This document shows positions 56,693-64,000 of a stretch of DNA of 64,000 nt, one piece after another; positions within the stretch are counted from its first letter, which is position 1, and every line of letters begins with the position of its first letter. A program made the translations under genes and the position numbers. A model generated the notes under the pieces. It made no database searches. It saw only the letters and a list, made by a program, of their open reading frames with translations, and was not told the origin of the DNA. Origin of the DNA: Anisodus tanguticus (Eukaryota; Streptophyta; Magnoliopsida; Solanales; Solanaceae); assembly GCA_034509755.1 (NCBI GenBank), contig CM067543.1:57902653-57966652 (forward strand). The letters run 5' to 3'.

Positions 56693-57665
56693 CTTAATTC
56701 TAATCCGTTAACAGAAGGACCAATTTACAGAATTTAGTGATCAATAACAAGATCTAACAAAACCAATGGACTACATCTGCAACACTAACGTCGTCCTGCA
56801 CGTGACAAGAAAATAACATATCATTTCCTGGGAAAAAATAAATGTTGCTCGTACTCTCCAAAAATACTTCTGCACTCGTGTCAATCCTTAAAAAATTGCA
56901 CTAATTTTGGAGGATCCGAACACACACACCTGGATATTTTTTGAAAAGTCGGAGCAATATAGAAAAAATCCAACAACCAAATCTTGAAAATACAATATTG
57001 GCAGTCGTACACAAACTTCACAATCTGTGTCTAAAATTAACTGCTTTGAAGTGTCTGCCTAGCTATATAGCAATATATCAGACTGCTGAAACTCATTTCA
57101 TTATCATAAATTTATAACTAAAACTTCTGCGACAACGATAGAACCAGAGATACACGAATACTAGTTACACATAGTACACAAACTAGCAAGATGATCTGGT
57201 CCTGGATACTTTTCCCTTAGAACTACTTATATAGATCAACAAACTTTTGTAAAAGAACTCAAGTGACATTTGGACTGATTTATAAATGATAGGCTACTAG
57301 CAGCTAATCAATATATTGAGAAGCATAGTACTAGTAAAAAATAAATATGGCACAGAAGTTTGTTCTGTGAGTTGTGACTGGAGCTTTATTGCAGCAAGTT
57401 ATGACTACATGTCCAAATTGTTAATTGATCTCACTACACATCCTCACCATAATTATAGACAAACTACTAAGATACTCAATTGATAAATATGGTTATGTAG
57501 ATATTGACTGTTTTAGAAACAACCTTCATTGTGCTCTCTTTGATTTGTATGTAACAAATTTTATCCCACAGAAACAGGAAAAGTATGATGTAGTTTCTGT
57601 AACAAGAATAAAACTGAAGTGAGATAAGATAAAATTGTGGTTCCTAAATGCAGACAATTTGAATA
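56693..57665. other. Upstream region of the zinc-finger gene
   Basis: Presumed promoter and 5' UTR side. No TATA element in a decisive position and no further gene were seen. Confidence 0.5.
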
Positions 57666-57952
57666 GTTTTTGAAAAAAATAATCCCTTGATTATTTTCAT
57701 TGATTGAAAGACTATTTATACAAGTTACATATTTCCATAATAGGAGAATCCTATTCCTATTCTATTCCTAAAACCTTATTCTACTTGGATACTAACTATA
57801 CATTTATGGTAATACAATTTTTATGGTAAGTGTACAATACTAATTATATTACAACATTATCTAAACTAGGATACTAAATATATACTCATTTACACGGTAC
57901 AAAGGGGTGGAAAACCGTGAGACTTAATATATTGTGTATATTTAACAGTTTT
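57666..57952 (-). mobile_element. Solo Copia LTR with perfect GTTTT duplication
   Basis: The LTR 57671-57947 (277 bp; plus strand TGAAAAAAAT...TTTAACA) is flanked by GTTTT at 57666-57670 and 57948-57952. Its U5 side ('aatcccttgattattttcatt', 'atccta.tcctattctattc') matches the A/B LTR family, but its U3 keeps only a short 'aaaccgtgaga' remnant where A/B have the nested palindrome. Confidence 0.9.
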
Positions 57953-57989
57953 GACTCAATCTTCCATCAAAATGATATAACAAATCAAG

Positions 57990-58545
57990 ATTGTAACACG
58001 TTGAATTAAATAGGAAGCTGGAGGAGAGTTATAGAGCGATCGAAGATACCTAAAAAAGTGAAAGGCGAGCTTATAGAATAATAGTGAGATCAGCAATAAT
58101 ATTATAGGAGTAAATGCTGAGCATTAGAAGCTCAGAATATCAGCAAGATAATTGTTTTAAATATGCCAATACTAAGATAGGCGTGCAATCATGCAAGATT
58201 GACAAGATTAGAAATGATCAGATGAGCAACGACTGCAAGTAGCATACATAGAAGATAAAATGGAAGAAAATCGTCTGAGATGTTTCTACCGTGTCCTACA
58301 TTGACCTCTAAGTGAATTGATGCGAAGGTCCGATACTATGATAGTATGATGGTTGAAGATAGTACTAAAAAGAGACAAGGTACATATAAATCAGATGGAA
58401 GTAAGTTAATTACCTTAAAAGATCAACAATCTCTTGAAATCAATACGAACTTAACTAAGGATAAAACACAATGGAAGTAAATGATCAATATATATAGGCG
58501 ATACCACCTAGTTTGGATTAAGATTTTAGCTATTGTTTGCACTTA
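57990..58545 (+). pseudogene. Decayed RTE LINE ORF end
   Basis: Broken frames read KIDKIRND, EDKM-like, ELMRRSDTM and NLTKDKTQWK, then 'ggcgataccacctagtttgg' and 'attaagattttagctattg'. This is the order of the RTE C-terminal tail and its 3' UTR (GGATTAAGG-type end). Very old; no boundaries or duplication seen. Confidence 0.45.
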
Positions 58546-60206
58546 CACTAGGTTTATCTTATTTAGTATATGAATGAAATGGGCTAGAAAGAAATGGAAT
58601 GAATATAAAGGATTCATGTAACCAACCCCAACTAATATTTTGAAACTAAAACTTAGTTGAGTGATACACTAACGTGATCAAACTTCAGCTGATTAGAATT
58701 TAAGTTAGAGTGTTGACTTGTGATCAAGTTCTACCATATATATATATGCATATATATATATATTTTCTACTTTATTCTTCTGAACACTAAGGCCATGATC
58801 TGTCCAAAGAAAGCTAAGTGTACCAATACGAGGGCATTTCAGAGATATGTCAGAAATAAGGTACAATGGGACAGAAGCTCATCTCTTGTTTTTTTTTTTC
58901 ATTTAACAAACGTCAGGTCTACTAAATTCACTGACCTCATTAATCTAAATTCATGACTTGTAGGACCCATTAAACGGAACCACTTTAGCAGAGATTTCTA
59001 TATTTTCAAAACACGAACCCATGACATCTAGTTAAAGATGAATAGATTTCATTCAAAGTAACCCACCACGGGCCAAGCCACTTAGGCACCACGTCCCTTG
59101 GTGATATATACAGCATAGCTAGAATTCATTTAGAAATCAATTTATTATCTTCTACTATAATTTATGACCTTGAAAGCCTAAGAAAAAAGTAATAGCAACT
59201 GAATTCCATTTTTCAACAATTTTCCAAGTATTGATGAAACAAGATATGTTATTGAGTTTTCTTGATCCATGAAATACACAAATAACTAACCATATAAGAT
59301 ACTATATATGGTTATTGAGGAAGTGATTTTTTTTTTTAAAAAAAGGATCCCACTTTGAAACTAGATTTATATATACACACTTTTATGAACTTACAAGTTT
59401 ATACTCTCAAGGAACATATTATATAGCTTCAAATTTGCAACAAGACATATAAGACATATAAGTTTATGAACAAAGTTCTAGATTGATGGAAAATAAAAAG
59501 AAATAGAATTAAAGCAAAACAAAAACAGTTGAGGCTTTTCATCATGATGTAAAGACAATTGCATAGGATACATGCACATATAAATATTTTATTTGGATAT
59601 ATAAAGAGACTACTAATTCTTTGCAAGCTAAAATACTTCAAGATTTGACGCAGAAGTATGAAGAAGCAGCAGGATAGGATATGCTTGTTCACCAAAATCT
59701 AAGTAAAAAAAAAGACAAAATCAACCAACAACAAACACAAAGAATTTTTTTAAAAAAACTTCAAGTTGAAATAACTCGATACAAGATCAAGTGATAAAAA
59801 TTTAAGAACTGAGAAGTTCAAAACAACAAAGCATATACAAAGAAACAAACAAGATACCTGTGCTAGCGTACATGTTCTTCAAGAGCATGGAAGTTGCTGT
59901 TAAGTGGTACCGATAGTACTTTTAATCAAAGGACAAAATATGGTGCTGTATAAAATAGGCCCACACTTTCAAAGTTGTACAAGAAAAAGGAACTTTAAGA
60001 GTGGGGATATGTAGGTGTTCTTTCATGTTTAATTATAAGAAACCCAAGGTCAGTTTGTGGGGTGGGTGGGGGGATGGTATATATTTATGGGTCAACCTAT
60101 GTTTCCACCAAATCAAGCAAATTAACCTTAAAAAAAACATATTAGTGGTGTATGAAAAAAAAATCATAAGTGGTGTAAACATTATATTTATACCCAATAT
60201 TTTCAG

Positions 60207-60243
<37 letters not shown>

Positions 60244-62190
60244 GTTGCACAAAGCGTTCATGCAGGATTCGAAAAAAGTCATAGCCTGAGGAGGTGTAAT
60301 CTATAGACGACCTATCTTGATTCTATGGCTTATACTTATGACCTATAAGTCAAACAAAAATAGCTTTAACATTGCTCCAATAATGCTTCCTTCAAAACTT
60401 TAGTTATGAAGGGCGCGTAACTCTACCCTGACCCCACTATAGTGGAGCTAGGGTACCATATGGGTTCATCCGATCCTCCTTTCATTAAAAAATTATATTA
60501 TATATGTAATATATATATATATATATATTAGATCACTTTAGCTTTTTTTTTAGTTCATTATATTTTGAATTTCTTTAGTGAAAATTCTAATTCCACACTC
60601 CTTATTCAACCACTTTCAAAACTTTTGTTGTACTGTCTTTTGGTTATAATCACTTTTAAAGTCGACACAAATTGAGAGGAAAATATATAGTAAAAATAGA
60701 AGACGACAGAGAATCTTTGGTGGGACTAACGACATGAATGACTATATAGGAGTAACTGTTTTTTGCTTGCTTTTCACTTAGAATCTCATCCTTTTAGCTT
60801 ACCTATGATATATTCTGGATTTTCTTGAAACCCACCATATTTTAATTTAACCAACATGGGAGAGGGTTGTAGTATGTCTTTTTTCTTTTCTTTATTAGTT
60901 TAACTCAAAATATCTTTTCTCTGATCCTCTGACATCCCACAATTGTTCCTTTTATAATTTTCAATAAAAATTTAGTTGTATCAGATATTTAAATCAGATC
61001 AATAAATATAAATGGTATATCTCTCGTACGCACGTTCATCATTTAATTATGAATTTGTAGTTTCATGAAAAGTATTATAATAAGTTTAGTGTTAAATTTT
61101 TTTAAAAATTGAACTCATTAATGGTGTGTTTGATATGGAGAAAATATTTTTAAAAACATATTTATATATTTTTCATGTTTGGTTGATCATTTTTAAAAAA
61201 TATTTTCTTGATCTAGGAAAACAAGTTCTTTAAAAAGTGAAAAAATGATTTTCCGATTGAAAATAGAGAAAACAAATTCCATAAGTGATGTTTCATGTGT
61301 TGATTGTTTCATCTCCACCCCCACACCCTCAAATACCTCACTTCCACCCTCACCCCCCCCCCCCCCTCTCCTCTCCTCTCACTCCACTCCCATAATGTTT
61401 GTCTAGATTAATTATTTATAGAGACTCTTCAGACAATAAAATAAGTAAGAAAATCCTTTTTATATTTTCAAGAAAATGTTTTTAAAAATAATGTTTTTCA
61501 TGAAAATATTTTCTATAGGGAAATACTTTTCATGGTCTCCAGTTCTTTTCCATCAAGTTATTTTTTTTACCATGCACCTAGATAAATCCGCCAAATTAAT
61601 AAACACAACGTAAAGAAAGTTCATTAATCAAAATAATTTTTGTCATAGCAAATACATTTTAAATTTAAATTATGAATTCGCCAACTACAAGAATAAAAGG
61701 GAAGATAGATTTATTGTGATGAAGTCATATCAAGTAACCAGTCATTTACCTCATCATTTTTAGTTCCATGTCCACTGTGCCTCTCATAATACAACAATAT
61801 TTCAGTTTAATTTTTGTTCCATTCATTCACCCTGCAATGACTGCATATATAGAATAATGATAAATTTTTTTGTTTCCTTATTATACAGTCTGCTTCCGCC
61901 TACCAAAACACGCAGGTCACATGCCTGGTGCAGTCTGCTTCCGCCTATAAATTTAATTATGACAAAAATATATGATAATTTCTTTTCATCTGTTAAAACA
62001 TTAGTGGACACAATATATTATCCAGATTTGTGCTAGTAGAATGTAGCAGGTGCCTCTAAAATTAGTTGAGGTGTCCGCAAATAATCTGGACACCATAACA
62101 ACATGAGTGGCTCAAGTATAAGGCCACTAAAGCATCCGCTTTAGGCCCCCAAGAGTTAAAGACCCTCAAGTATAACGTATTTCACCCTTT
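58546..62190. other. Non-coding region with small repeats
   Basis: No gene. 60235-60355 after a (TA)n run looks like a minus-orientation tRNA-derived SINE ('cattcatgcaggattcg'-like start, 'gaggaggtgtaatctatag', 'tgacctataagtc'). 61125-61545 is a diverged relative of the 42-kb MITE ('ggtgtgtttgatatgg', 'ggaaaacaagttc', C-rich middle). Poly(C) lies at about 61351-61366, and (TA)n at about 60214-60238 and 60507-60530. Confidence 0.5.
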
Positions 62191-62199
62191 GTTTGTTGA

Positions 62200-64000
62200 A
62201 AAACAAAGATGAAGTTGTTGAAGCGAATAAGCGCTACAAAACAGAAGTTGAAAATCAACTAAGCCTACGGATTGAGGAATTCGTAGTGATAGAGAGGGAG
62301 AATGTGAAGCATCGTTCATCAAACGACTGTTCATTTCTCACCTCAGTCTAACGGTGTTAGCCAAGCGCAAAGACGTACGCCCAAATTATCTGGGGAAAGG
62401 CGATCCTTACCGCTAATGCGATTCTTACCAGAACTACGCATAAGGATAAGGATAACCCTCCGTGTGAAACATGGAAATGATCTCACATACAAATGTTGTG
62501 ATGTGGGATGCCTTGGTAGAGGTTGGAGTACCGAAATAGGTCAAGTTGGACCTAAGACTGTAAATTGCATATCCACTGGATCTGCAAATAACAGTAGTGC
62601 TTATCGCCTCTTGGTTTCAAAGAATGCTGAATTATTTGAAGATAACTTTCCTTGAGAAGGGAAAAAGAAGTAATTGCTCGAGGTTAGCAAGAACCCGCAA
62701 GGGCCTGACTTTCCGGAACTAGACGTTCCGTATCTACAGGACTCGAAAGTTGCTGACTATCCGGAACTTAATATTCTAGAACTGCAGAACTCAGGGATTC
62801 TAGATGTTGAACCGAGACGGAGCAAAGAGGGGACAAAGACTTGCTCCAGGCCTTCTAGCTTGTATGGTTGAGAATGAACCATGGGCAATTAACAAATAAT
62901 TGTCATCTCCAGAAGCGCTGCTTTGGAAAGAAGCTACAAAGAGAGAAATAGATTCCATCATATAGAACCATACTTGTGTAATGGTTGATCTTCCTCCGGG
63001 AAAAGAACCTTTGAGTTGTAAAAGTGGATACTCAAAAGTGAGTACAAAGTAGATGGATCTACTGACGAGTATAAGACATCGACTACTTGTACATGTGCTT
63101 CCCTGTGAATAGCTTAACATACAGGGCCATTGCAGTCTTGCGTGGCATGGATGTTGAAACAACCTTCCTAACCGGAGAGTTGGAAGGGGAGGATCAGAGT
63201 TGGTTTGCTAGACTGTTGGGCTTCTTCATGAACTTTCATTTTGGTCCTGAAAGTTTCAGATAAAACAGAAACAATGAATCTGACCACAGAAATATTGACT
63301 CTGAAGTTAGAAAGCCAACAATCTGAGAGTGGAGGTTATATTGAAACAAAATATAGGAGTATCACAGATGACATCTTAGGAATTGGATTTCTAAGACATC
63401 TAACAGAATGGTCTAACTCCAAACTCAATTGTGAGATAGTTGACAGTCTCGTTGAAGCCACCAATGGATATGAATCATATAACTGATTGGAATCATGGTG
63501 CACCCATATACAAGGAGCGATATGTGCAGATCACATGTTGTTCAATGTATGTTACACACTACAACCGACCTGGTATCGGCCTACAAAGCAGATCAGTTGA
63601 ACTAAGGTTCACTCGTGATTCTGGAAATGATCGATAGAAGGCGTTAAGTCGGATATGACGATATCTGAAATATTCGCTTATCTACGGATCATGGTATTCG
63701 GATGTCCAAATGGTTCGGGAGAACACAAGATGCAAACTGGACATCAGATATGAAGAACACCAAAACCACAAGTAAATGTGTATGGTGGGTCTTGGAAAAT
63801 CCTCTAAGCAAACTTGCATCGGCCGATTCATGATGGAATCGGAGTTTATTGCTTTATACAAAGCATGAAAGAAGTTTAATAAATTCACGACTCCTTAGAG
63901 GACGTCCCTTATTGGGAGAAACCTGTGCCTTCATCAGTTATACATTGTGGCTAGCCGGTCGGCTTTAGGAAGGACACGGATGACGGCGTCTGGACATATC
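62200..64000 (+). pseudogene. Decayed Copia pol (integrase to RNase H), runs off the window
   Basis: Plus-strand pieces in polyprotein order: KTEVENQLSLRIEEF (about 62244), WGKAILTANAILTR (62381), VGPKTVNCI and ANNSSAYRLLVSKNAELFED (62540-62650; the integrase C-terminus), YKVDGSTDEYK (about 63040; RT start), MDVETTFLTGELEGE (about 63148; the QMDVKTAFLNG motif), and near the end NWTSDMKNTKTTSKCVWW, SSKQTCIGRFMMESEFIALY (63805-63870; RNase H). Stops and frameshifts fall between all pieces, and the YVDD region is not recognisable. The lineage differs from A-D. No LTR is in view. Confidence 0.8.

Noticed and set aside
60001..60306. 101-codon frame
   Set aside because: It passes through a (TA)n repeat (Tyr-Ile run) into SINE-like sequence and shows no domain.

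Overview
This window is plant nuclear DNA, almost certainly from a Solanaceae genome. Evidence: AT-rich intergenic sequence with GT-AG introns; repeat families I associate with nightshades (Au-type and SolS/TS-like SINEs, RTE LINEs with TTG tails, GGCCAAAC-type MITEs); and four conserved plant genes. The species cannot be fixed from sequence alone. No rRNA, tRNA, organellar, bacterial or CRISPR content was seen.

Four protein-coding genes are supported by complete exon chains in frame: (1) a universal stress protein, minus strand, 10674-8294, 4 exons, 162 aa; (2) a TM9/EMP70 endomembrane protein closest to TMN1, plus strand, 30248-35752, 7 exons, 587 aa; (3) a PRP38-domain splicing factor with an RS/RD tail (SRL1-like), minus strand, 40579-36818, 4 coding exons, 426 aa, plus a 3.5 kb intron in its 5' UTR; (4) a single-finger C2H2 repressor with EAR motifs at both ends, minus strand, 56692-55219, 2 exons, 245 aa. 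Genes 2 and 3 converge across about 1.07 kb. The four are functionally unrelated and show no sign of co-regulation.

Most of the rest is transposon-derived. 0.6-4.3 kb: RTE LINE pieces, a decayed Copia pol and an Au SINE. 10.9-14.9 kb: a rearranged, internally deleted Copia (A) and a solo LTR. 16.3-17.0 kb: a 687-bp hAT-like element with a perfect 8-bp target duplication. 19.0-19.3 kb: a SINE with a 17-bp duplication. 19.7-24.7 kb: a full-length but broken Copia (B), minus strand, with 5-bp duplications. 26.5-29.9 kb: a hAT element with a decayed BED-finger transposase, ending 350 bp before the TM9 start codon. 42-44 kb: a MITE, a tandem array and a SINE inside the SRL1 leader intron. 47.9-49.0 kb: a miniature gag-only Copia (C). 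50.7-53.2 kb: a hAT fragment fused to a Copia pol fragment (D) and a LINE tail. 57.7 kb: a solo LTR with target duplication. 62.2-64.0 kb: a decayed Copia pol running off the window.

The most unusual signals are: a nested inverted repeat of about 105 bp inside the U3 of the A/B Copia LTRs, reduced or absent in related LTRs; a Copia whose 5' LTR is replaced by an inverted LTR piece joined to the primer-binding site at a shared GGTAT; a 1.1-kb gag-only Copia derivative with an almost intact Gag frame; tandem arrays inside introns of the two housekeeping genes; and an intron that splits the QALGGH helix of the C2H2 finger. No clearly new multi-gene system was found.
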